Shown: positions 1 through 12,400 of the stretch, in pieces
How positions within the stretch are numbered: position 1 is the stretch's first letter
Layout of the letters: each line of letters starts with the position of its first letter
NCBI RefSeq assembly: GCF_037975245.1
Contig: NC_092569.1
Location: 16,808,501 to 16,872,500, forward strand
Length of the DNA stretch: 64,000 nt
Origin: Apostichopus japonicus
Lineage: Eukaryota; Echinodermata; Holothuroidea; Aspidochirotida; Stichopodidae
Direction: 5' to 3'
Position numbers and translations under genes: made by a program
The notes under the pieces: generated by a model
What the model was told of the DNA's origin: nothing
The model's input: the letters and a program-made list of their open reading frames with translations, nothing else
Databases searched by the model: none

Positions 1-449
1 TTGGTGACTACATTGCTTTAGATGGTGTAAAACCGCCTACACTCCCCTTTCATTTCTCACTGAGGAATTGAACAAAAGAATTCTGAGTCCTCATAAAAAT
101 CATTCAAAAGAATCACCACATTCTTAGAAGATTTCCATCTTTCAGTGGCATTGTTAAGGTTAGGGTATGTGGATTTGAACAATGGAAAAAACAATGGGGT
201 CCTCAGTCTGAATGTGAAACACTCTTTTATGCATGTTTGTCTTTGGGGAAGGTGATGAGAAATCAAGGTTACTGTATATACTTAACATAGAGATACTGTA
301 ACTGAAGCACAATTTTATGTTCAAAGCTGATCAGAATATTACTTTTCCTTTGCTCTGGTCTAGATATCTGCCACCGACCCTTTTCCCTCTCCCGTCCTCA
401 GCATATTGTAATGACCTCTGACCTCATGCAAGTCTATTGTCTCCTCTAG
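1..449. other. Intron sequence of RMC1 upstream of first visible exon
   Basis: No recognisable RMC1 exon, repeat or RNA gene. A pyrimidine-rich stretch ending in AG precedes the exon at 450, so this is intron. Confidence 0.6.
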
Positions 450-3400
450 GGTAAGAATTACCGAATCACTGGGTTTAATTGGACCAGTGCAAACGAGGTT
501 GTCTTCGTGACCGACCATGGACTGGAGCTTTATCAAGTTTTTCCAGAGAAGAAGAGTCTGAAGTCTTTGAAGAATATAAGCCTTAATATTAATTGGTCTG
601 TCTTCATGGTGAGAGACTCTTCCTTTAATTGGTGTTAAATCTTGAGCTATACAGAGGATTTACAAGTTAAACCTTCTGATGAATTAATGTATTTGGAGCT
701 ATAAATTGTTTTCATATGGAATGCATACATGGAACTTAAATATTGCTAATTTTAGGTCAATTTTCCTCCAATTTTGGGGGGAATTTGAACCTACACGTTG
801 GTACAAAACACATTGACATTAAAATTTTGAATAAAAGTGAAAGTACTTTGTAAGTACATTGGAATTGAACATCTCCAATGTTTCGGTTATTATCAAACAT
901 CAAGTTGCTGTTCTAATGTACAGTATGGTTCCAGTCTTCTCAATAAGTTCCTTCTTTGATTCCTTGGTTGGACCTACACATAGTACACATGGTTACAGTA
1001 CTAGATATAGCTCTGAGTATTCATACAAAACAATCAAACTAGCTTAATCCCTTTCTCAACAAAATATCAGGTATGCTGGGCCTGGTTCTGTACCTGGCGT
1101 GACCATTCCAAGTACTATTAAAAAGTCTTCTATTTCCTCTGGACTTAAAAGCATGATCTTAAGAACCATTTGTTAACTGACTATTCGTACATTAATCCGT
1201 TTTCACGGTTAGTACTAAGCATTGAAAGTTAATTTTCTTCCACATGTTTCTGTTGCTACAGATTACTGTAGTACTAGTAACTATTTTGTTTACATATTGT
1301 GTATCAGAGAATGAGAGAGAAAAAGAAAAATTGTTAGCAAACTGCTGGTCTACTGGCAAAAAGGCCTGTGTAGGTAAATATGTAATAGTGAGAGGATCTT
1401 CTTCAGAGGCTAACTGAAACAAGAACAAACTTAGAGCACATAAAGAGACGTAGATGGGAAAGACAGTTACATTAGAGAAATGAGCAATGAATAGAGTAAA
1501 GATAAACAGAATAATGGAGAGGTACAGTAAGATGAAAGGAAAGAGTGATGCAAGGATTAAAGACTGTGGAGGGAAACTCTGAGGGGTGTAACAATGGATG
1601 GTAATTAGTAATGGAGGTAATTAGTAATGGAGTTAATTAGTAATGGAGGTGAATAGAAAGGAAAGGTGATTAGGGAGGAAAATGGATAGAAAAGATGAGA
1701 GGCTGTGGTATAAATGTTTGCTGCCAAACAAGTTCACAATTGCAAGATGTTTTGGTAGTGTGGCACTTAAGTATCAAAGCTGGTGTTTGATACTCGAAAC
1801 AGTAGTACTAAGTACTCAGTCTAGAAACAAAACAAGCACCTGGTGAGCAGTTGTACAGTACTAAGTAGTTATATGGTCTTAAAACCATATATGCTTGTGA
1901 CAAATTGAGATGGTTATATGTTTGTTATCACATATAATTCACTTAGTTCCCAAATGATTTCATCACCAATGTCTTTTGATTAAGAATAAATTCTTTATTT
2001 TGTTTTATGTGGAATGATGCACAGGACAGATGAATGTTGAACGAGAGGGTGTCTGGTGTAAAATTCACAAGGATTGTTTAATGTTATTATTTTGGGGGGA
2101 AGGAAAAGTCTAAAGTGCCCTAAGGGTTGAGCTTACAAATATTATTTTAGCTGAATGAATATTGTTTATCGCGATGAATTTCAAGTTAAATTCAAGGTCA
2201 TTGGTCCAATTATCAGTTACATCACAACAAATATTTTCTTTGTACTTGTATGTCAGTATGTATATATAGGTCTCCTGTAGATCATAAATCAGGTCACAGT
2301 CCATCCATTGTTTAGGAAGTCTACTTTTGATCTTTTTTTTCCATTTGTAGGCTGAAAGCTGCCTCCTTATCACTTCCTCATCAGCAATGGGCAATGTTTT
2401 AACTCCTTTCCAATTCAGGGTAAGTATCCCTAACGATGCTATAATGCTTAAATTTAAAAAAAAAGACTGTTGGCACAATATAACTATCAATATGTTTTCG
2501 ATCATTGGAAACGATTTGCTATCAATCCAGGTGTGAGCAGGAAGTAATTTAATAGCACATACATCAAGTTGCCTAGTTACCAATCATACCTTACTGTCAT
2601 TTAAAATCACACCTGTTACCACCGGTAACAACCGCTGCTCTGCCTCTGGGAGTACTAGTAAGTGCCTTCATGTGTGGGCTTGTAGATAGGCTGAAACTCT
2701 AGCAATTATTGGGATAAAAAGTCAGCTGTTAAAGGTATTGAAGACTCGCCCCAAACCGTGTGAAAAAGTTAACTTTCTGTTGCTTGCAAGTAAAGTTTTC
2801 TGCTTGTCGCTACTAAATGCAGACAGTAATGAAACGTGATACCTTGTTATCTTTAGCTGGACCTGTGATGTCCATTTTCGTTTGTACACTGTGCTGTGGT
2901 TAATGACCGCAGCTGTATGTACTGACTGCACACTTGTGTCTAATTACCGACGGTAGCAAGCTGTATGCGTATTTTCTGGGATCGATGGTGGTGTCTAGAA
3001 CACTTCTGTTACACCTCATTAGAAACTAGGTCAGATTGCCGGCATTATACGTTTCTTTTTGCGCGAGTCTTCACACCCTTTAAGCAGTGCTGTCTTTCTG
3101 TAACTGAACTTTTGCTACAATGAAATGTGGAATGAAAAGGGACATGTTCTTGTGTTTCTCTAATGTCTATAGTCTCACTGAGACTAGTACTGCTCATACA
3201 TGGAGAGTATCCAAGCTTGTCAATATTGTCTCTCATTGAGTGGGAAAAATAGTAAGGCTGCAGTATGTCAGTTAAAAGAACTGTCCTAATTATAACATAG
3301 TTGGTGTGAAGAAAAAAAAAAAACCACAACGCAATACTGGTGAAGTACTGCATGGATGCATTTTGTAGGACTCCATGGAATATTCAGTTATTCATATTAT

Positions 3401-6400
3401 TATAGTTATTGTAGTTATGATGTGTTGCTCATATTTTCTACTTTTGCTTCAATGACAGATGGGAACAATACTCAAGCTTCCAAAGTTTGACGTGGAACTT
3501 CCTGCAATTCCCAAACAAGCAGTGAATAAACCTACTCTTTTGGAGCGAGACGTAACTATTGCTAACATGTAAGTCTTCTTTGCCCTTAATTTTCTTCCTG
3601 TTGCTGTGTGGCTCACTGGAAAGAAAGTGTGCATGGCACCCATTCGGGAAAAGCCAATTCTACACATATATACTTCTTAACAAATCGACTAGGCATTTGT
3701 ATGTTAGTAGTACTGTGTTTACACTGCTTTACCGAAAGTGTTAATATGTTAGTGAGAGTTTATATAATAGTTAAAAAGAGAAAAAACAAACAAACAATCA
3801 ATGTCTCTAAACTCTGACAGATTGACTTACGGGAAATGAGAGTAGATCAAACTTTCAAGGTCAAGTTAAATGCAAACTTCTCCACTGCAAACCAGGTTCT
3901 TATGATATATGAGACTAATATAAATGTTTTGCTTTGTTGTTTCAAATTTGGCAGCAAAAGCCTGGCAGTGGTCCATGCTAAGTATTTGATTGTGTAGCGG
4001 TAACTCCATCTGTGAAAAAGAATCAATATGTTTGGGTATACTATAGACATGTCTATGACAGTTTCTAAATTCACATGCAATATTGCAGGGTATCAATTAG
4101 TTTTCAAAATTTATGTACCAGTTTTGAAGGTTTTGAACTGTGTCTGTTAAAAAAAAAAAAAATTACTATGTATCCTGTGTACAAAGCTGGGCACATATTT
4201 TCACAGTTTGTATAGCAATTTGAATATTTTACATAGTATTTTACTATGCAAGACTGGGGATGAATTATTCTTTGTTATGAGAAGTTTGACTCAATTGCTA
4301 TAAAATGCTTGCTATTTCAAGTTTTGCTTTGCTCGTTACAGTAGTCATTATTTTCTCAAAAGTGATGCATTCACACGATATGCCTTGCTACTTGCCCTAA
4401 TCCAGCATACCCACAAAATATATATCTTTAAAAATATACATTTTTCATGGAATATGCCAATAAAGTGGCCTTTATAATTCATGCTGATGATTTTTCTTTC
4501 AATGTTATTGTTTCATGAAGCCCATCATGAAGTGCATTAAATCTTAAAATTATGTCAAATCTTATTTGAAATAATGAAGTTAAAGTTCTATATATAATTT
4601 TTTTGGGGAAGTTGGCATGCGTTTTGCTCAATATATATATATAATAATTTTATCAGGGCCTGGGATTGTTGAGAATTTGTTCCAATTCATGAATTATTTA
4701 TTCTTTGAACTGTACTTTGTGATAAATCTAGTTGGGTGTTATTTGGTCTGATCAAATATTGATCAACTGTTGAGTATTGCTGGCTTCTAGGTAAAGTGTT
4801 TTGTTGATAAAGAAATGAATTTAAGTATCTTCACACAAGTATTAGTAACACAGCAAACATTGTATGTTTCAGCTTTCGCATTTTCTGTTGGTTTTAAAAG
4901 ATAGACAATGCTAGAAGGTTTTGTCCTGCACAATATGTTACAGTACAGTATATATGTGTGATTCACATTTATGAACTATGGCTGTGGTTTTATATTCATT
5001 TCAAACAATCATTAAAATACCAACTGTTGAATTATCGATAATTGTCACAGGTACAGTAGGCAATGATCATGTGTTGATGGTGTGTGCGTGTGTGTGCATG
5101 TATTCGTGCGCACATGCACAACAATACTGCGCATTAAATGCTAGAGCCATAATAGTTATTACCGAAGTGATATAAAGTCCCTTAAAGTTTATGTCAGTCT
5201 ATCCTTATTTTCTTGGCAGATATGGTATTTTATATGTTGTAGTATTACAACACCAGCCTAGAGGTCCTAGCAGCAAAGGAGCGGAGATAGTGCTATACCA
5301 ACTACAGAAGTAAGAAACATATAAAAAGAAAGATTCCTATGTAGAAGCTTTGAAATGACAGTTATGTATAAAATTAGCGAACGTTTGATATATTCTAAAT
5401 ATAGGCAGACCAAAACAGTCGTGGTGTGCAGCTCATTGACTGTAATCACGCAAATGTCTTATTTGTAGATTCGTTTGTGGGATAAATATTAAAAATCACA
5501 TCTTGGCAATATTTACAAGCATTGTGAACATATTAATAAATGCTGACAGTTTGCTAAAATGTTCATAAGCTTTTATAATCCTGTGAACCAAGACTTTATT
5601 AGATCTATTTCAGTTTTCTTAAACTTAGTTTACTGTTTTATTTTCAGTAACTAGGTGCTGTTTTGATCTCATGTTTGTTTTTATTGTTTTGGCAAAATAT
5701 GTTTTACTTTACAAGTTTTATGAACATTGCAATTTACTGGAGTAAATGAGTTATGAGGATGAAAGTATGTACAGAGTATGTACAGAGTATGTACAGAGTA
5801 TGTACATAGTATGTACAGAGTATGTACAGAGTATGTACAGAGTATGTACAGAGTATGTACAGAGTATGTACAGAGTATGTACAGAGTATGTACAGAGTTT
5901 CCAAATTATTAATACAAGCAGTTTATATCTTCTGGATGAATGGTTGGAGGGTCAAAACAATTTATGTAACTGGTGGATCTTGATATGAAAATATCTTGAT
6001 TGTGATAATGATCCTTGAAGACAATGAGCAAATCTTGGTCGGATTGCAAAACTCACCTCACCCTTTTAATTCAATTTGGGAAAAGTTCAAACATAGTTGG
6101 CCTTCTGTGTGGGTTTGAGAATTATTAATACAATGTGCTTATTCTTATAGCGTTGAAGATACAGCTTTAAAATTCTGCAATGACTGTACATATACAAGGT
6201 TGTGTGTGGGCTTTGGAAGCAGACCATTGCTCATTATAAAGTAAATGATATTTTGTAATATTTTTGTAAACAAACTACGTTTTCTGTGTTGATGTTTACC
6301 GGAAGCATATTCGTTAGTTTCTCACTTAGCAGACTTGACACTTTCCTACTGTACATTGTGGCTGTATTAATTAACAACACAGCTCAATGAAAAAAAACAG

Positions 6401-9400
6401 AAACATAAAGAAACTTGAAACAGCAGGTTGAATTTTGTCCTGTGACATATCCTTGTCATGTGACATATCCTTGTCATGTGACATATCCTTGTCATGTGAC
6501 ATATATCCTTGTCATGTGACATATCCTTGTCATGTGACATATCCTTGTCATGTGACATATCCTTGTCATGTGACATATCCTTGTCATGTGACATATCCTT
6601 GTCATGTGACATATCCTTGTCATGTGACATATCCTTGTCATGTGACATATCCTTGTCATGTGACATATCCTTGCCATGTGACATATCCTTGTCATGTGAC
6701 ATATCCTTGTCATGTGACATATCCTTGTCATGTGACATATCCTTGTCATGTGACATATCCTTGTCATGTGACATATCCTTGTCATGTGGCATATCCTTGT
6801 CATGTGACATATCCTTGTCATGTGACATATCCTTGTCATGTGACATATCCTTGTCGTGTGACATATCCTTGTCGTGTGACATATCCTTGTCGTGTGACCT
6901 ATCCTTGTCGTGTGACATATCCTTGTCGTGTGACATATCCTTGTCGTGTGACCTATCCTTGTCATGTGACATATCCTTGTCATGTGACATATCCTTGTCA
7001 TGTGACATATCCTTGTCATGTGACATATCCTTGTCATGTGACATATCCTTGTCATGTGGCATATCCTTGTCATGTGACATATCCTTGCCATGTGACATAT
7101 CCTTGTCATGTGACATATCCTTGCCATGTGACATATCCTTGCCATGTGACATATCCTTGTCATGTGACATATCCTTGTCATGTGGCATATCCTTGCCATG
7201 TGACATATCCTTGTCATGTGACATATCCTTGTCATGTGACATATCCTTGTCATGTGACATATCCTTGTCATGTGACATATCCTTGTCATGTGACATATAT
7301 CCTTGTCGTGTGACATATCCTTGTCGTGTGACATATCCTTGTCGTGTGACATATCCTTGTCGTGTGGCATATCCTTGTCGTGTGACATATCCTTGTCATG
7401 TGACATATCCTTGTCATGTGACATATATCCTTGTCATGTGACATATCCTTGACATGTGACATATCCTTGTTTTGTGACATATCCTTGTCAAAGACTGCCT
7501 TTATACTGTCATTAAAAGTTTGAACCAAAACTCACAACATTCATATTTGTTTCCTTACTTACCTGTGTCTCATTAGCCCAAAATATCACTCTATTTTGTT
7601 TACAGGGACTGTATTAGCCTTTGAACTCTGACCTTTCTTCCACATGCAGTGACATGTCATATTTCATCAATGTACCTCCCATCACCCAAAGTGTCTTTGT
7701 ACATATATATATCATACTGTAGCTGTTATTATTCATCATATTGTGTATGTTATTGTAGCTTATGTCTCATGTAAATTTTACAAATTTTCTTCATGATGGC
7801 TCTGTCCGTAGAACTGTTTTAATTAATTTCAGTGCCGGCGATCATAAATAAATTGATTGTTCGTTTCATTTCTTGACAGAGAATCTCCTGCCAAGAAGAC
7901 AGATATTCTTAAGCTGAATATGACTGGTAGATTTGCTGTCAATGTTTTGGTAAGAAATTTCACTATCGTCATGCAAAAGTTCCTTTCTTACACTTCTTGT
8001 TTTTATCTAACTTTTCATCTATCTTTTCATTATTCTATGATGTAGCAATAACTTTATATTTCACGTAAACCAAATTCAGTGAAGCAAATATTGCTGAAAA
8101 CAAAGGAACCTTTGTAGTCAGGTCGGTGTGGGTATGTGTGTGACACTTTCGTTTGTATGCACAATAACTAGACGAGAGAATGATAGTCCAATAATATACT
8201 TGGTGGGTGGGTGGTCCATAATAATTTGATAAAACCTATTGATTCTGGTGCTCATTTCATGAATATTAATGAGGTCACAGAGTCAAATTTCAACATCTTC
8301 AAATTGCAATAACTTGGCAACCACAAGTTTGAGTTTCTTCAAACTTGGTATGGTGATATTAGTAGACCACCCATACATGCTGATGTGTCTTGCAATTGAT
8401 ATTATGCATATTCATGAGGAGGCGGGGCTGAGCGTTATTTTTGTAACAGAAGATTGTATGTGCAATAACTAGACAAGGGAATGATCGATCAATAACATAC
8501 TTCATGGGTGGGTGGTCCATAATGATTAGATAAAGCGTATTGATTTTGGTGCTCATATCATGAATATTAATGAGATCACAGGGTCAAACATCAAAATGTT
8601 CAAATTGCAATAACTAGATAATCATTAGTCACTGTTTCATCAAATGTGAGTGTTATTGATAGGTAGCCTACACATGCCAATGTGTGTTGCAATTGATAAC
8701 ATGTGTAATTATGAGGAGGTGTGGCTTTTCATTATTTAGGTTACAAGTTTACAGTATGATTAGGCACTTCACAAGGGAATGATCGATCAATGCCATTTTT
8801 AGAGAGGTGAACCTAATTATTCTTGGTGCTCATGTCAATACTAACGATGAGTTTAACAGGTAAACTTGCAGTTACTTATGTGGAAACCATATGTTTGATC
8901 TTAAAATTTGATTAGTGATACTTGTAGATAGCAGACCCATGCTGATGTGTCCTCTACAAATGGTTCATGCATATTTATGAACGGCCCTGGCTAGCATAAT
9001 TTTGGTAACAACAGTTTGTACATGACTTAAGGGAATGCTTACATCCTTGGCGTGTTCCCTGTTCATCAAATCAATGAGCAGCAGTAAAGAATCATGAAAT
9101 GTTTTCATTCTGGTTTGTTGTTTGTACGTTTGAATTTCTATGCTTTCGAACAAAATAACTACTTTTCTTTTTTCTGCTTCCCTCCGAATCTCTCAGGACA
9201 ACCTGATTGTGGTACACCATCAAGCCTCCAAGGTACAGTAGATTTACAACATATAGTACATTATTCATAGGCACAGCCAACTATTGTATGGTTTCCATTA
9301 GATTTACAACATATAATACATTATTCATAGGTACAGTCAACTATTGTATGGTTTCCATTAGATTTACAACATATAATACATTATTCATAGGCACAGTCAA

Positions 9401-12400
9401 CTATTGTATGGTTTCCATTAGATTTACAACATATAATACATTATTCATAGGTACAGTCAACTATTGTATGGTTTCCATTAGATTTACAACATGTAATACA
9501 CTATTCATAGGTACAGTCAACTATTGTATGGTTTCCATTAGATTTACAACATATAATACATTATTCATAGGTACAGTCAACTATTGTATGGTTTCCATTA
9601 GATTTACAACATGTAATACACTATTCATAGGCACAGTCAACTATTGTATGGTTTCCATTAGATTTACAACATATAATACATTATTCATAGGCACAGTCAA
9701 CTATTGTATGGTTCCATTAGATTTACAACATATAATACATTATTCATAGGTACAGTCAACTATTGTATGGTTTCCATTAGATTTACAACATATAATACAT
9801 TATTCATAGGCACAGTCAACTATTGTATGGTTTCCATTAGATTTACAACATATAATACATTATTGATAGGCACAGTCAACTATTGTATGGTTTCCATTAG
9901 ATTTACAACATATAATACATTATTCATAGGCACAGTCAACTATTGTATGGTTTCCATTAGATTTACAACATATAATACATTATTGATAGGCACAGTCAAC
10001 TATTGTATAGTTTCCATTAGATTTACAACATATAATACACTATTCATAGGCACAGTCAACTATTGTATGGTTTCTATTAGATTTACAACATATAATACAT
10101 TATTCATTGGTACAGTCAACTATTGTATGGTTTCTATTAGATTTACAACATGTAATACATTATTCATAGGCACAGTCAACTATTGTATAGTTTCCATTAG
10201 ATTTACAACATATAATACACTATTCATAGGCACAGTCACCTATTGTATGGTTTCCATTAGATTTACAACATATAATACATTATTCATAGGCACAGTCAAC
10301 TATTGTATAGTTTCCATTAGATTTACAACATATAATACATTATTCATAGGCACAGTCAACTAATGTATGGTTTCCATTAGATTTACAACATATAATACAC
10401 TATTCATAGGCACAGTCAACTATTGTATGGTTTCCATTAGATTTACAACATATAATACATTATTCATAGGTACAGTCAACTATTGCATGGTTTCCATTAG
10501 ATTTACAACATATAATACATTATTCATAGGTACAGTCAACTATTGTATAGTTTCCATTAGATTCACAACATATAATACACTATAGGTACAGTCAACTATT
10601 GTATAGTTTCCATTAGATTTACAACATGTAATACATTATTCATAGGTACAGTCAACTATTGTATAGTTTCCATTAGATTCACAACATATAATACACTATA
10701 GGTACAGTCAACTATTGTATAGTTTCCATTAGATTTACAACATGTAATACATTATTCATAGGTACAGTCAACTATTGTATAGTTTCCATTAGATTCACAA
10801 CATATAATACACTATAGGTACAGTCAACTATTGTATAGTTTCCATTAGATTTACAACATATAATACATTATTGATAGGCACAGTCAACTATTGTATAGTT
10901 TCCATTAGATTCACAACATATAATACACTATAGGTACAGTCAACTATTGTATAGTTTCCATTAGATTTACAACATGTAATACATTATTCATAGGTACAGT
11001 CAACTATTGTATAGTTTCCATTAGATTTACAACATATAATACATTATTCATAGGCACAGTCAACTATTGTATGGTTTCCATTAGATTTACAACATATAAT
11101 ACACTATTCATAGGTACAGTCAACTATTGTATAGTTTCCATTAGATTTACAACATGTAATACACTATTCAGAGGTACAGTCAACTATTGTATAGTTTCCA
11201 TTTTGCCTCCAGTTGTGGCAAAATGAGTTTTGCCTGTGGAAAACTACCCTCATGTTTCACATGTTTCAAATTAATCAAGCGAGAGATTTCGTAGACCAAA
11301 ATGATTGCTAGTTCTGTTTGAGATTGCTAAACTTTAATTTTGTTAATGATATTTGTATTGTTTTTTTTGTCTGTGTAATAATACTCATATCTTTATTTGA
11401 TATTATATGATATGGCATGGTGGTTTAATTAAATGATTAATATTAGAATCTGTCTGGTATACAATCAAATAGACTCGACTAGTTTAATGGTAGTTTATTT
11501 TCAAGGCTACAAGCCTCATCAAGCATTTCTGATCATATTGACATTTCACGAGAAGGGTATTGACTATACCCAGAACTCATATGGGCTGCTTGCCAATGAT
11601 TACATGCTCAATTAAAGTCACAGTCTCCCTCTGAATGAAAGAGAGAATACACTGTTAGTGAACTGTGTATCTACTGAAAAATGCCTGTATAAGGTATATA
11701 TTGGTATAATTCTTAGTGAAGAAATAAAAAAAGGGGGGGGGGAAGACTTAGTGTGACAATAGTATTCTCTGTCACTAGACACCGCTCTAAACATGGAAAG
11801 TTTCTGCTATAAAACAATTACTGTTATAAAATATGGAATAATCTCCCAACTGGTATTAGACATTCGAAGTCATGTGCTTCATTTAAGTATCAACTAAAGA
11901 GTTATCTAACTTCCAAGTACTGTGATTGATATTATTGTCAATTTTGTTTTGTACATTTTGTTTTTCTATCTTACTTTGTTTTGTTATTTTCTTTCTTTTT
12001 CTTTAGGGTTACTAGCTTTGATAAACATTTTAGGTTTTTTTCTAGTATCCTGTATATACCATTACTGCACTGTTCTTGTATGTCTTTGTATATGCGAAAT
12101 ATATTAACTGAACTTACTGAAGTGAACTGAACAATGTTGATACAGATGATTTAAACCATCAAGATATGTATCTTGTTTGTTACAGAATCGAGGGTGATAA
12201 TAAACGGGGAACGAGGGTTTATTCTGGCCTGAATAAACTTTTAAACAATTCCCTTTAATAGATATCCGGGAAACAAAGCCTCAAGTAATTTTTTTAGTAC
12301 CTATAGTGTCTTCTGTAGCAACCAGCCAATCAACTACCTCAGATCTATTATTTTCAAAGTTATAATCATGAGTAGTTTAGAAGAAAACCTGTTGCTGTAT

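Noticed and set aside
1192..1428. Minus-strand open frame in the first RMC1 intron
   Set aside because: Short, no recognisable family and no conserved splice sites.
2110..2583. 157-codon minus-strand open frame
   Set aside because: It overlaps the true RMC1 exon 2351-2419 on the opposite strand and is a shadow plus intron sequence.
5746..5988. CRISPR-like or protein-coding reading of the 11-bp array
   Set aside because: Units are contiguous with no spacers and the genome is eukaryotic.
6367..7528. Long open frames on both strands (about 300 codons) with MSHDKD-, YPCHVT- or CHMTRI-type repeats
   Set aside because: They are translations of the 18-bp minisatellite. Several overlapping frames are open at once because 18 is a multiple of three, and there is no non-repeat coding sequence.
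9207..10585. Repeated open frame of 20-residue units
   Set aside because: Product of the 60-bp array. It breaks wherever a unit gains or loses a base and it lies in an RMC1 intron.
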